The position numbers and the translations under genes were made by a program. A DNA stretch of 64,000 nt. Origin: Hemerocallis citrina (Eukaryota; Streptophyta; Magnoliopsida; Asparagales; Asphodelaceae). Where the stretch lies: the NCBI GenBank assembly GCA_017893485.1, contig CM030366.1, forward strand, positions 187,843,947 to 187,907,946, given 5' to 3'. Positions 1 through 11,496 of the stretch are shown piece by piece. The notes beneath the pieces are model-generated. The model saw nothing but the letters and a program-made list of their open reading frames with translations, was not told the origin of the DNA and did not search any database. The first letter of the stretch is position 1; each line of letters begins with the position of its first letter.

Positions 1-1630
1 TATTTTACAGCGTTTTCTTCACATTACAGTGTTTTACTCAATTTGTTGTTGTATTAGCGTTTAATCAAAGATTAAGAGTGAATTATGCTAGTAATGCTAG
101 TTGTACTGCTTGTAAATTGTAATGTAGTGTAGCTTCTAGTAACGGTTAATGATTTAATCTGTACGATACGAGAATATACGAGAGAAGATGAGTACTTGAT
201 ATGAAAGCATACGAGAGTAACTGTTAATGATTTAATATAACTGTTAATCTTTGATAAGATGAGTACTTGATACCAGATAGAGGTGGATCAAAGTAGGAAT
301 TAATGAAACATGCAATACACAATTACACTTACACACTTACACTTACAAGTTAGGGTGTTACACAGTTACACCTACAAAATAAACTCACATTGTACTATTT
401 TAGTCTTAATGTTTTACAAAAAACACATTAAATCAATTTTTTTCTTTGGAGCAAGATAATAAACTCGCGTCGTGCAAATCTATTCAATTCTCATTGGCGA
501 TTATACTTATTTCTCAATTATCTGCATGAAAACAAAAAATATACATTTGATTAGTAGATAAATACTAAATATGTGATAATGCGACAATTTAAATTTAAGA
601 CAAGTAACAAAATATACATTATATGCAAGTATATGGTCATTATATGCAATATATTTTTGTTACTATGATGTTATATTATTTATATACTCTAATTTAAAGT
701 TTTTAAAAACCCCAAAAACTAATAGTGCGCCTCAGTTAACTAAGGCTTGCGCCTCAAATTGCGCCTTGCGCCTCAGGCTTTTTTCAAGTAATTGAAATTA
801 CTTGCGCCTTGCGCCTTCGACTACACTGTGTAAGTTTTAAATTTTCTGTAATTTCTTTTCTGTGTTATGTACTCATTTGAAGTAATGATCTTGGGATGTG
901 TCACGGGTTTCCTGTATGTGGATCTCGGGGCGCTACAGGTTAAGAGTTAAAAAATTGAAGTTATTGACTACATATGCATAACCTTTGCCATTAATTTAAG
1001 TTTGATATGGTTTGTTTATTGTGTTAGGTACTTAGGCGACTGATGCAATCAATTCAATGGGCACATTATATACATATGAATGTTTTCCTTTGATATTTTT
1101 GGTCTGCTTATATTTGAGTTATTTCCTTTGTATACAAGTAATATTTTTATTTTCTGGTATATCTTGTATGGGGGAATTAATTTTTGCAGACTACATTAAC
1201 TAATGCTATGAAACTAATTAAATTACTTAAATATTATTGAAAGAAAAAAGTACTGAAATTGATTATTAAATTTTAAAAAAATAATTACGTTGATTACAAT
1301 ATTTTATTTACCAACAGAAATTTTCAAAAATAATTTTTATTCAGATACTACTTGCAGAATTCTAAATGCAATTAGGATAAATGCGGAGGAATTGTATTTA
1401 GGTTTGGTCCATCTCAGCTGCAACAAAATCAACCAATCCCTGTCATTGAAGATAATTTTATGACGTCGAAGCTTACCAGCTTTCTTTTAGTAATCCCATA
1501 ATTGAACTTTATGTTTGTCATTTTGTGGATCCTCTTCTTCCAAGCAGTGACGATGTAATTGTGTACTAAATATTTTTTTTATTCCTATCTTAAATATTTA
1601 TTTTTTCCTCGATTCTAATTTTATAATATT
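1..1630. other. No gene seen; AT-rich with short local repeats
   Basis: I see no supportable coding exon here. Two small structures stand out. Around 180-265 the strings GATGAGTACTTGATA and GTTAATGATTTAAT each occur twice, a local direct duplication. Around 725-815 a GC-rich patch repeats GCGCCT or TTGCGCC several times inside otherwise AT-rich DNA. A stretch at 1390-1480 reads open for about 30 codons but matches nothing I recognise. Confidence 0.6.
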
Positions 1631-1639
1631 ATTTGGTCT

Positions 1640-2406
1640 ACCTATATATAACAATATAGGAGATATTCATAGTTGTATGGAATATCTTTGGATAAAATTT
1701 ATGTGCCATACGATGAAAGTTTGGTAGAGTAATTGAGCAAAGGAATGACATTTTTAGAGAACTAGTAGGGTTTTTTTAAATCATGGAGGTGACTGTTATA
1801 GCTGAACTAATAAGACGATTGATCAGTATGCGGAAAGTAAAAAGAGATTATCATATGGATTGTATTTATTTTTTTATTTTATATTTTATAATAGAATAGA
1901 GTCAAAATGACTCCAGCGTCATGTGGATTTTATTAATTTAGAAAGGCTTAAGAGTTGAGACAGAGTTGCTAGAAAGATTTTGTGACTGATTCTAAAACAA
2001 GAAACAAGTCTAGTAATTCTATTGATATTATTAAGGATATGTATGATAATGTAGTAATTTGTCTTGGAGCTAGTGGCGGGTAGCTGGTTATCATAAACTT
2101 GCACCAAGTAAGAATTACCCTCAAGTCCGTATCTATTAGTATTAGTTATGGATGACTTAACCTGAAAGGATGAGGTTTTGCGGTGCATGTTGTGTGCTAA
2201 TGATTTTTTACAATTCTGATTGTTGAAATTAGAGTTTATACTTCAGTAATGGAAATTAAGAGAAGCATTGTATCTACGGGATTTAGAATTAGTAGAACAG
2301 AGTACTATCTATGCATTGTAAGTTTAGTGAAACTAGGAGAAATGATGAGAATGTAATTTACATTCAAGACCAAGAATTACGTAGGAGTAACCACTTCCTT
2401 TATTTA
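1640..2406 (+). pseudogene. RTE-type LINE reverse transcriptase, upstream part, decayed
   Basis: Non-LTR retrotransposon of the plant RTE group. Read on the + strand with frameshifts and stops, the DNA keeps a recognisable order of reverse transcriptase landmarks: an early NYRR-like start near 1655, IDQYAESKK near 1825, FINLERLKS near 1930, IIKDMYDNVV near 2030, a decayed 'WCMLFADD'-equivalent region near 2180, and CKFSETRRNDENV near 2315 followed by QDQELRRSNHFLYL up to the break at 2406. An AT-only insertion lies near 1865-1895. The reading frame stops at a solo LTR and resumes at 7104. Removing the LTR and one copy of ATTTA restores H-F-L-Y-L-R-S-I-I-H, where this family has a conserved 'YLGSI' block. 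No intact protein remains. Confidence 0.75.
2402..2406. repeat. 5-bp target site duplication, left copy (right copy 7099-7103)
   Basis: ATTTA occurs immediately before the TG terminus at 2407 and again immediately after the CA terminus at 7098. The interrupted LINE frame is restored when one copy is removed, which confirms that these are insertion-generated duplicates. Confidence 0.85.
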
Positions 2407-3511
2407 TGTGTCACCCCATTTTTAAATTTTTTTTTTTGAAAACTAAACCTCTAAATTCAATTCTTTCAATTTCTATATCACTTTAAACATAAACTAAGAT
2501 AGATATACTTCAAATAAAATTTTGGCAGTCTCCCCTGAAATTTCTGCCCCGAAACACAAAAAGCTTACGGAATTCTGCTCAAAATTCCGTAGCTCACAAC
2601 ACAAACAATATTATCAAGGGCTCCCCAAGCCAAAATGAGCAGGATCATACAGGCAATATAAATAATATGCTCTGGAGGCCAAACACATAATAGAATATCA
2701 AATATTAAATAAAAACCATAAATTCCTTTGAAAATATATAAGATTGTTGTAAAGATTTAGGAAAACCTCTTTAAAAGCCAACCGCAGAACCCAATACTCC
2801 ACAACGAGATGGGTACGGGCTTTCTTACTTCATCACAGCACTATGTATATATACTTTTACCATAATACAAAATAATACATCAACTATTCACCTTTCTACA
2901 TATACTAAGTACATAGATAATAGATCAGCTCCAACAAAAGTACAAAATCTAGCTCTATACTACCTCACCATGCTGCTAGCAACCTGCAGGAGAGTTAGGG
3001 TTGTCCACGCTCAAGGAGGGACCCCCCTAACCCCCAGAAAACAACAGGGGTTAGCCATTTCTGGTGTGAGTATAATTATTAATCTAATAAATAAATTAAA
3101 TTGTATAAAGAAAATGAATTGAATTTATAAATATAAAGATAAGAAGGTTTAACTTGGAGTTTGAACATAAAAACACCACCAATACGATTTTTATATCAAA
3201 ATACTCTTCCAGGCTGCATCCAACTGTATACATAACCATAACTTCACATATTTCACTTTATACATCACACTAACCACATATATATATCCTTATTTTACAT
3301 TTGCATAATACTAATTCACATACAATCCATTACTTTTCGATTTAAATTCCCTAACACAAATATTTATCTTTCCACAATTATCGTCATATCACCATTTCTT
3401 CAATTATATATATATAATATAACCACAGGATGCTACTACATATTTTCTTCATTTCTATTTAGCCATGCGCTTCATTTACTTATATTATATCATCAACACA
3501 CCCATTCATCC

Positions 3512-4215
3512 TGGAAGTTGTGCCAAGGTAGGTAGTTCCCACAATTCCCACGGAAATAGCGGGCGAGTAGTTTCCCGACACCTGCAAGGTACACAAACTC
3601 ATATCACAACATACTTTCTTTAATAATTATTTTCATAATACAGATATTGATTTTATTGTATTATATCACGTATCGCATCGTAAATATATGCATTCATTCC
3701 CATAATACCATATTCATTCATCACATCATTATCATATCACTTATTAGAATGCTTATTCTCATTGCATCAAAAGCATATTTTACAGCTCATTCTCATCTCA
3801 TTATATCACTTAGTTATTACTCAATTTTATTGATAATTTAACTTACTTTTATTTCCACTTATATCTCGAGTTACCATTAATTTCACTTTCATTCTCAACA
3901 ATTTATACTCCACATCCCAAACATAGTTTGGGCAATAATATATCACACCCCAAAGCCGATAGCTTGGGTAATAATCACCGCACCCCAAATACAGTCTGGG
4001 TAATATCACATCACATCTCAAGCCGAGAGCTTGGTTATTAATTTACTTCAATTACTTTCATCTTCACTTTACTTTATTCTTCATTTCCATTATTCATTAC
4101 CGATATCATGCCAACTTACCCTGCGAATTATGTCAAGGCAGGTAGTTCCCACCATTTCCACGGAAATAGCGGGCGGGTAGTTCCTTGACACAATTCCAAG
4201 GTGTATTAACTCAAA
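3512..4215. repeat. Pair of direct repeats about 0.6 kb apart inside the solo LTR
   Basis: Segments at about 3512-3605 and 4125-4215 share CACGGAAATAGCGGGCG and AGGTAGTTCCCAC (AGGCAGGTAGTTCCCAC in the second), each followed by a similar ACAAACTCATATC or TTAACTCAAATC tail. They look like two units of a long degenerate tandem repeat in the LTR. Confidence 0.7.
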
Positions 4216-4620
4216 TCATACTGTATTTCACTTAATACTCATTCTCATTTATACTTATTTATTTTATTAGTTTGTCGACCAATGAGCCACAGTATCACAA
4301 TATACTGAAAGCCGATAGCCCAGTAAAACACGCAGAATGATGCTCACATAGAGTCTTGTACATCCGAGGCTACGTCTTCCTCCCAGCCTGTGCCAGCGAG
4401 GGAACACTGCACCCCAGATAAACTGGGTACTTCCTCCCAGCCGAAGCCAGGAGGAAAAAACACCGCACCCCAGGTAAAATGGGTACTTCCTCGCGACAGC
4501 TGTCATCAAGGGGATAACCGGGTCTCAAGCCGATAGCTTGGGCGATAAAAACACCGCACCCCAAACACATAGTTTGGGTAATAAATACCGCACCCCAAGC
4601 CGGTCCTTGGGTATTAGGAG
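3900..4620. repeat. Degenerate short-unit array (CACCCCAA plus GATAGCTTGGG motifs)
   Basis: The phrases CCGATAGCTTGGG, CCGCACCCCAA and AGTTTGGG(T/C)AATAA recur at irregular 30-60 bp spacing, for example near 3955, 3985, 4530 and 4555. Many copies pair a pyrimidine-rich CACCCCA half with a TTGGG half, so single units can form small hairpins. The array overlaps the longer direct repeat and is part of the solo LTR. Confidence 0.6.
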
Positions 4621-5223
4621 GTCTAGCCCAAACCTCCAGGATTGCTGTAGGTACTAGTCAACAAAACCATCTGTTATTAGCATTAATCATTTCATCTTTC
4701 TATCTTACTTTATCAACACAAGCATTTCACTTTTGATTTACAACGAGTCATGTCTTTGACTTTAACCGCGTGAATTAATAACACATTTTATTAGCACGTA
4801 CAATTTTATCTTTTATCTTACCATTTAATGCATATCCGGTGTCCACGATATTAATCATCATATCATTATACCACATTATGCATAGACCCTGTCATTCAAC
4901 ATATAAAACCATCATATCATATTATTGCATAATATTAATGCGCCAAGATATTTATTTTGCCATAACATCTCACATTAAGAATACCATGTTATTCATTACC
5001 TCATTGTATCATATATAGGCATACGCCAAGTTATAACATTAATAAAAGAACTACATTATGTTATTCCATATCGTAAGAGTATCAAAATGTATAATTCATC
5101 ACATTATAATATCATATTATTACCCACTAATTCATTTCGAACATAATTAGACTGTAAACATATACTCACTTACTAATTTTATCAATTATTATATCACAAG
5201 CCATTATCATCTATATATATCAC

Positions 5224-5560
5224 AAACATACATTACATTTGCGGGTTTCCAAGAGATAGGGTCACAATCACTTATTTCTTCTAATTGAACTCCATAACAA
5301 CCAATCATAGCATGCCAGCTCATACACAATGCTCTATGCAAGTAAAATCACCTATAAGGACCTATATGCCCCCAAAATATGCACAAAACATGCACTATAT
5401 ATACACGGGTTTCCAAAACATGACCACAATCACTACTTTCGTCTAATTACATCTTATAATAGCCATCCATAGCATGCTAGCCCATACACAAGGCTCCACA
5501 TATACCAAATCACCTATATCGGTTTATTCACCCAAAAACAGGCACAAAACATGCACAGGG
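5224..5560. repeat. Two-copy tandem repeat of about 170 bp in the solo LTR
   Basis: The block starting GGGTTTCCAA near 5242 recurs near 5406. Both copies contain CACAATCACT, CATAGCATGC, CCATACACAA and GCACAAAACATGCAC in the same order, with substitutions between copies. Confidence 0.75.
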
Positions 5561-6720
5561 TAAATATATGCATAAACCGTTTAATATATTTAATTTTTAT
5601 ACTTCAACACGTCACATTAACCCATAATATAGGTTTTATATACTTAAAATAGTTAATTTCACCAAATATCACAAAAACCCATTTTCGGACTCTTAAAAAT
5701 CTGTATTTTCATTAAAAATTAATTTTTGGCATAACTTCTACAAAATATATCAAAAGGCCACGAAATTTGGCCACAATATGAAATATTTATAGATACAACA
5801 TACTCACCTGACGGATCGAGCAAACGATGTCCCACGTCCTCCCGGTAGCCAATCGAAGTTCAACTTTTTCCACCTAATTGGAAAATTATAGAACCGATTA
5901 GCTTAGAACTCAAAACTCGACCTACGGACCTCCAAATTCAAATCCGTCTTCACCCACACGTCACAAATGACATAAGTAGGCAAGCTACATCGACGGATTT
6001 CAAATTCGAACCCCAATACAAGAACTCACATATTGATCGGAGGCTTTCTAATAGGAAAATTTCCTATTTTCTAATTTCTTTAATCCCCTTTTTCTTAATC
6101 TCTCAAATTATGGTTTATAATAATAATAAAACTCAATTACACCTCCGAACCCAACAAATTCTTACCTAAATCTCGCTCGGGCATATCACCGAACACCCGG
6201 AGTGCACTTTTCACCTATAGTCCATTTCACTCAATTTAATTGAGCTTAAAGCCTATAAAAATTACCAAAATTTCTCATTAATCCTCTTAAAACATTTTTT
6301 ACCCTCCAATAATTTTTCCTACCATCAATTGAACCAATTTCCCTTTCCGAATCTACAAACCTTAACTCAAGGGTTATAAAAAATTTACAACTTAACTTTT
6401 CATCAAGAAACTCTCCATCTCTCACTCCTACCATGATCTACATACACTAACAAGCCTCTCACATCAAATATTGCTAAAAGAGATAAAAAGCATACAATCC
6501 AAAAGACAAATAAAAAGTTTTGTATACCTTCTCGAAGCTTTCTCGAAAAACCGACACTACCACGAGCTAGAGCACCCTTCACTTAGCTTACCCCTCAAAT
6601 TAATTTAAAAACCATGTAGAATCGGGATGGATTTGAGCGGGGAGAATTCGAAACCGAAAGGTGGGTTTCTTTCGGTTGGGGGAAAGAAACGGGAAAGGAA
6701 AGAAAGGAAGAGGAAGTATT

Positions 6721-6770
6721 GGGGGGGGGGGTTGAAAAAGAAATAAATAAATAAATAAATAAATAAATGA
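6721..6770. repeat. Poly-G tract followed by an AAAT microsatellite
   Basis: Eleven G (6721-6731) are followed by a run of seven or so AAAT units (about 6740-6768). This is simple sequence inside the solo LTR and carries no coding meaning. Confidence 0.9.
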
Positions 6771-7103
6771 TTTGTAAAGTAATCTTTACATATAACCCCC
6801 CGCAACAAAATATTTCACAACAACCTCAACTCTACACTTTTAATAACCCTAATAATACAAAATACATAAAATATGTCATAATAATTCTCTAAAATTATAA
6901 AATAAAGTAAACAATATTTCTTCACACAAAACTCGACTCATAACTCCAATATATCATCTACATCAATCCAACAAAAATATCCATACCAATATTAATATTT
7001 TAAAATAAAATAAAATAAGATACAACTTAAAAATAATTCTCACCCCTACAAAATATAAAAACGAATATTTTCGGTATTTTAAAATTCGAGGTGTTACAAT
7101 TTA

Positions 7104-7617
7104 AGATCGATCATTCATCAAGTTGGAAAATTAAAAAGGATGTTACTCATAAAAATTAAAGCGGGGTCGTTAAATTTGCGAAATGCATCGGTAGTAGTCT
7201 CTGATCGGAAGATACCTTCGAAATAAAGGATAAATATTCCAAGATTATATTATACAGCCTTTGTTGGGTGGTTCGGAGACAACATGTTAGTGAGTATAGC
7301 CAAAATGAGGATGCTAGGGTGGATGAGGGGATACACATTAAAAGATAAAATAAGAAATGAATGTATATGGAAGAAAGTAGAGGTTGTGTACAAGAAAGAC
7401 TTGATAACCGCCCTAGCTAGAAAAATTGTGTGGAATGGTAGTTAGAAGAGCCGTAGTGACTATGGATAGACTCAATGAACTTTGGTTCAAGCAACTAATA
7501 TGGATTTGAAAATTGTCAATTTGATGAAGGACGTGGCTTCGGTATAGTTGAATGGTGTTTGATTCATGTAGTCAATCCTAACATCTTGGGATGATGGCTT
7601 TGTTGTTGTTGTTGTTG
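7104..7617 (+). pseudogene. RTE-type LINE, 3' part with TTG tail
   Basis: Continuation of the LINE interrupted at 2406. The frame resumes as RSIIHQVGKLKRMLLIKIKA, and later MLVSIAKMRMLGWMRGYTLK then DKIRNECIWKKVEV near 7290-7390, which matches the conserved C-terminal block of plant RTE reverse transcriptases (usual form 'EMRMLRWMCGHTRKDRIRNE'). The 3' end reads GATTCATGTAGTCAATCCTA and finishes in a run of TTG repeats at about 7599-7617, the usual RTE tail. Several stops and frameshifts show it is dead. Confidence 0.85.
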
Positions 7618-8525
7618 ACGCCCTCATTTATTTGGTCTCTGTTGTTCTTATGCCACCCTACATTAACTAATTCTCTAAAAGTAATTTAAATGTTAAGATA
7701 TTTATGAAAAAAATTAAATATGTGAAATATATTTGAATTTAATAATTAGTTTTTAATAAACATTTAATTTAAAAAATCATTTAATAATAGAAAATATTTA
7801 AACATTATCCGTTATTTAAGTTGAAAGTCGTACCGAAAATTTGTTGTGTAATCCAATACTACTAATTCGGTCAGTACTGATTCTGATACCATTGCCATTG
7901 ATTGGAGAGACCTGAAACCGTTTCTGATATCAAGTTTTCAAACCTGGATGGCTGAATCTTGACAACATAGTTTGAATCAAAGAAAAGTGAATCTATAGAA
8001 ATCTGTTGAATATCATCAAGCAAATGAGGCCAGGGGAGGGGGCTGGTGGGAACGGGTGTAGAATTTAAGGGAGAGCTGGAGTATTGGGGGTGAGACTTTG
8101 GGGATGGGGATCGAGGTTATTAGATGGAGAATGGTGGGAATGACATAACGAGACTACGCAACTCGAAAGACTCGGGTTTTCTGTATTTCTTATTTTTAAA
8201 AGATTACAAGATCTACATCTTTGGATGTAACTGTCGGATAATCGTAGAATTCAATGGTCAGGATTTTGTCTTGAATGACGAGTTCTAATCATCCTGTTCT
8301 GCATATATTTTAGTAACAGAAGGAAACGGTAGTCTATTTTTCAATGGCAGAGAAAGCTTTGGGGAAGATTTTGTTTAAAATTTATCATGTGATGCATATG
8401 GGTCAGTGTTCATTTTGCTTGTCATTGTTTTGTTTAAAACCTTACTGAACTGATTTTTTTAGTACATTGGAATTGTCATTTTGGGGACTAAGAAATTATT
8501 TTCACTGTTGAATGTGTACTTGCAG
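7618..8525. other. No gene resolved between LINE tail and TLDc exon
   Basis: AT-rich DNA to about 7860, then a more balanced segment (7860-8340) that resembles a 5' leader on the minus strand: pyrimidine-rich tracts read before ATGGCAATGGTATC near 7900. I cannot connect it to a protein. The exons that should precede the TLDc exon at 8526 were not found here; no upstream segment ends in a convincing donor in the right phase. Confidence 0.4.
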
Positions 8526-11496
8526 ATCGTCAATTCATGGAAGAGGATTGAATAGGTTCTCCTCTTGCATTGAAGGTTATCACGGACCATTGTTAATTAT
8601 CATCTCAGCTAATTCAGTAGATGCTAGTCACAGTGACAGCAGTGACAGACGGTGGATGATTGGTATACTAACTGATCAAGGCTTCGAAAACAAAGAAACT
8701 TTCTATGGCAATTCTGGATACCTCTATGCTATAAGCCCAATATTCCGTGTGCTTTCACCTTCTGGTATGCTGCAAACAAATATTTCTCCATATTATTTCC
8801 TTTACTATTTTGAAGATTTTTCTTAATGACATATTGACATGGGCTCCTAGAAAACTTGTTTTTCCAATTATGTCTAGAAAATTATAGTAAATTCTGTAGG
8901 TCCTCCAATTTATTATTACAAGTTGTAGTAGGTCCTTCTATCTAGTATTGCATCCGATAGCTTGTTTGGTTAACCCTAACCCAGGATTAAAAATTTCTAA
9001 TACAACCAACCCCCCTTTCCTTCCTTTCTTCTGGATCTGCTCTACCTGTTAGTTTTAGCAGAATATTCCACACTGAGTTTACCAGCTGGGAAACTCTATC
9101 ACGGGGAAATTTTGTTACAACTAGCTGACTCATAAGTGGGGACCAAATAGAAATTACCATAATTTGGAAGGCCCAATTCTAAATAGACGCTTTTTATGGA
9201 CCCTATGTATAGGAAAATACATGAAATGGAAAATACATGAAACTTGTTATGTTAATATGGACGTATGCAACTAATCAGGAAAGGAGAAGAACTTCATTTA
9301 TAGTCATCTACATCCTGCTGGTAGAGTCTATCAACCTAAGCCGAAGCCTGTTGCTTTGGCCTTTGGGGGAACACTGGGGAATGAGAGGATACTTATTGAT
9401 GAAGATTTTGCTAAGGTTACACTTCGTCATCATGCTGTGGACAAAACCTACCAACATGGATCTCTTATTCCTAATCAGGTAGAACTTTAGTTACGAAGTA
9501 TCACTGAAATTGTAGTATGCTCATCTTTGTTCATCATTGTTTTGCTGCTGCTTTAAAATTGAGCAGTTCTATAGGGCTGCCGTTTGTTCTTTCCTGTTCT
9601 CTTCATTTAAGAGTCCAATCATTAGAACATCCATAGTCGTACATGCTAAAAAATGGCAAAATGGAAAAATAGAAATAGCATTTTTGTTAATTTGCGCAGG
9701 GGGGGAAATGCTAAAATATAGCAAAATGAAGCAAAAATTCCACGGACGATGTTTCGTCCGACTAATATCCTATACAAAATCTTATACAATCCATTTGATA
9801 GAATCTTTCCCTTTACTCATCTCCATCCAACCGTACAAACCTTAATCCGTACAAAATCCTATACAATCCAACCCCATAGAATCCAAAAAAATACAAAACA
9901 TTTTGCAAAGTGCACCCTCCATGATCTTTGGACTAAAGAATGGATTAAAAATATTATAAAATATTTGGGACGAAACATCATGTTTCGTCCGCTATAATAT
10001 CCATATTGCCAAATCTTCTGCCAAATATAGCATAGCAGTGTGGAAAAAAAGGCAAAATAGCACATGACTGCAGATCACTCTTTGCTATAAAATGGAAAAA
10101 ATGAAAATATAGCACACGACTGTGGATGCTCTTACCCTTCAGAATTGCTTAGGAGGAAGAAATGAAAAAGAAAACAACAAGAATACATGGTTAAAGCCAG
10201 AGTTGTGGAGTCCAAGGTGCCCAGATCTACCTATGCATTATGTGGAAAATACTTTGATGAAGTAAAATAGATCTTGGGGAAAATAACCTTTAATTAGTGG
10301 TTTCTAGGAAGTGAAATTCGTCACTCTTAGCTTGAAACTTAATTTGGAAAATTACATACGTATATTATGGATGGGCTTTATATTTCCATAAGCCATGCAG
10401 AGGTTATTTTTTAGATAAAGAAGATCATCTTTTATTTTCCTATTGTATTTGTAGTTTTAAGAAAATATGAGGGAATTATGTAGTTTTCAAGAAATAAGCA
10501 CTCTTGTTCAATCTAAAATTACGCACCTTAATAGAAGCAACGTTAGTTGAATAGTAAAAACTATTCAGTTCTCTTACATTGTTAGTCATTCCGATATTAT
10601 GTAATACAGAACAGTAGCTGTTATCATTTCTGGGCACAAATATCAAGTGAACTTCGTTTGTAGGCCTACGAAAAAAATCTTACTTCTCTGGTTAAGCCGA
10701 TCTATTGCCAAATTGATTCAGTATTGGCCCATGTCTTGATTTTTCTCTTTTTCTGATAATTAAAGAAAGACAACCCTACTACATCATATCATCATTTGGA
10801 CCCATTTTGGCAATAACGTCTAAACTATCACCCCCAAGCAAGGCTGACATAACAGGTGGGAGGTGACTGCTAATTCCATTCACGGAGACCTTAGACTTCG
10901 CTGACTAGGTAGCCGATTGAAGTTGTATTTCCATTTCTTTGTTTTTCTTCTTGCACATGAGTGTTCCTTTCACCAAGATAATTGATCAAAGGGCATGGCT
11001 AATTCAACATCATTATAATGAAGAATTATTTTGGCCATTCACGACAACTTGGTTGCTAGATGACTGCTCTTTAGATGGCCCATGTTTTGTTGTATAATAG
11101 ATATAATTCAGTTCAAAAGATCGGCCTGGTTTTTCAATTTCGGATTTACTGTAATTGAATCTTTGTCAATCTGAATTGTAGGGCTTCTTACCCATTGAAG
11201 CTCCAATAATGGAGGTTGAGGTATGGGGTTTCGGTGGAAAAGCAGCAAAAAAACGGCAGGATGCATATAAGAAAAGAGAAACACTCTTCTCTGAGCAGAG
11301 ACGCAAGGTGGAGGAATAATAGTTTTGTTCTGACTGAATCAAGTGTAATTCTGTATCTCTTTTTTTTTTCCTGCTTATATGTGTGTTTGCATCTCGACAG
11401 GTTGACCTGAAAACTTTTGGTTTGGAAGACTCCCCTGAGAAAATGATGATGGACATGATGAGTGACCCTAACAAAGTTCAACGAGAAGACAGATAA
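8526..11496 (+). CDS. TLDc-domain protein, last four coding exons (5' part missing)
   Basis: Exons 8526-8764, 9279-9478, 11182-11307 and 11401-11496 (stop TAA) join in phase across GT-AG introns, giving about 220 codons without a stop. The joined product carries HGRGLNRF, GYHGPLLIIISA, ILTDQGFENKETFYG, NSGYLYAISP, SHLHPAGRVYQPKPKP, AFGGTLGNERILIDEDFAK, TLRHHAVDKTYQ, VEVWGFGG and a C-terminal SPEKMMMDMMSDPNKVQRED. This is the TLDc fold of a conserved plant family. TLDc proteins in animals are linked to oxidative-stress protection and V-ATPase binding; the plant member's role is not established. The first exon starts in the middle of a codon, so at least one upstream exon is needed; none is visible to the window edge, though LINE and LTR insertions upstream could lie in a long intron. 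Intron 3, between the second and third exons listed here, holds a MITE. The exon quality argues for a functional gene, while the missing N-terminus leaves truncation open. Confidence 0.85.
9625..10131. mobile_element. PIF/Harbinger-like MITE with internal palindromes (copy 1)
   Basis: Flanked by TTA at 9622-9624 and 10132-10134, the 3-bp duplication expected for PIF/Harbinger elements. The termini are imperfect inverted repeats: GAACATCCATAGTCGTACATG at the left, read against GAGCATCCACAGTCGTGTGC on the opposite strand at the right. Internally, GGACGAAACAT and ATGTTTCGTCC arms form a near-perfect palindrome at about 9969-9991, and a half-decayed copy lies near 9742-9762. It sits in an intron of the TLDc gene. 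It encodes nothing. Confidence 0.75.

Larger units (their letters stand above)
2407..7098 (-). mobile_element. Giant solo LTR, about 4.7 kb, LTR retrotransposon
   Basis: The element runs TG to CA on the + strand and is flanked by ATTTA on both sides. On the minus strand it begins TGTAACACCTCGAATTTT and ends in GGGGTGACACA. I find no second terminal copy inside, no primer-binding site, no polypurine tract and no gag or pol, so this is one LTR left by unequal recombination rather than a full element. An LTR this long with internal tandem repeats is typical of some Ty3-gypsy Tat/Ogre-type elements; that assignment is inferred from size only. Short open frames inside it are not credible genes. 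Insertion split an RTE LINE. Confidence 0.8.

Noticed and set aside
4267..4570. Overlapping minus-strand frames with repeated LGCGVF-like text
   Set aside because: They follow the CACCCCA/TTGGG repeat array of the solo LTR and have no protein similarity that I recognise.
5224..5560. CRISPR-like spaced repeats
   Set aside because: Only two degenerate units, repeats far too long, and the context is a plant LTR.
7618..8525. Search for the missing TLDc exon ending in a donor of the right phase
   Set aside because: Candidates near 8115 and 8326 have upstream stops in frame or no similarity to the family, so none was accepted.
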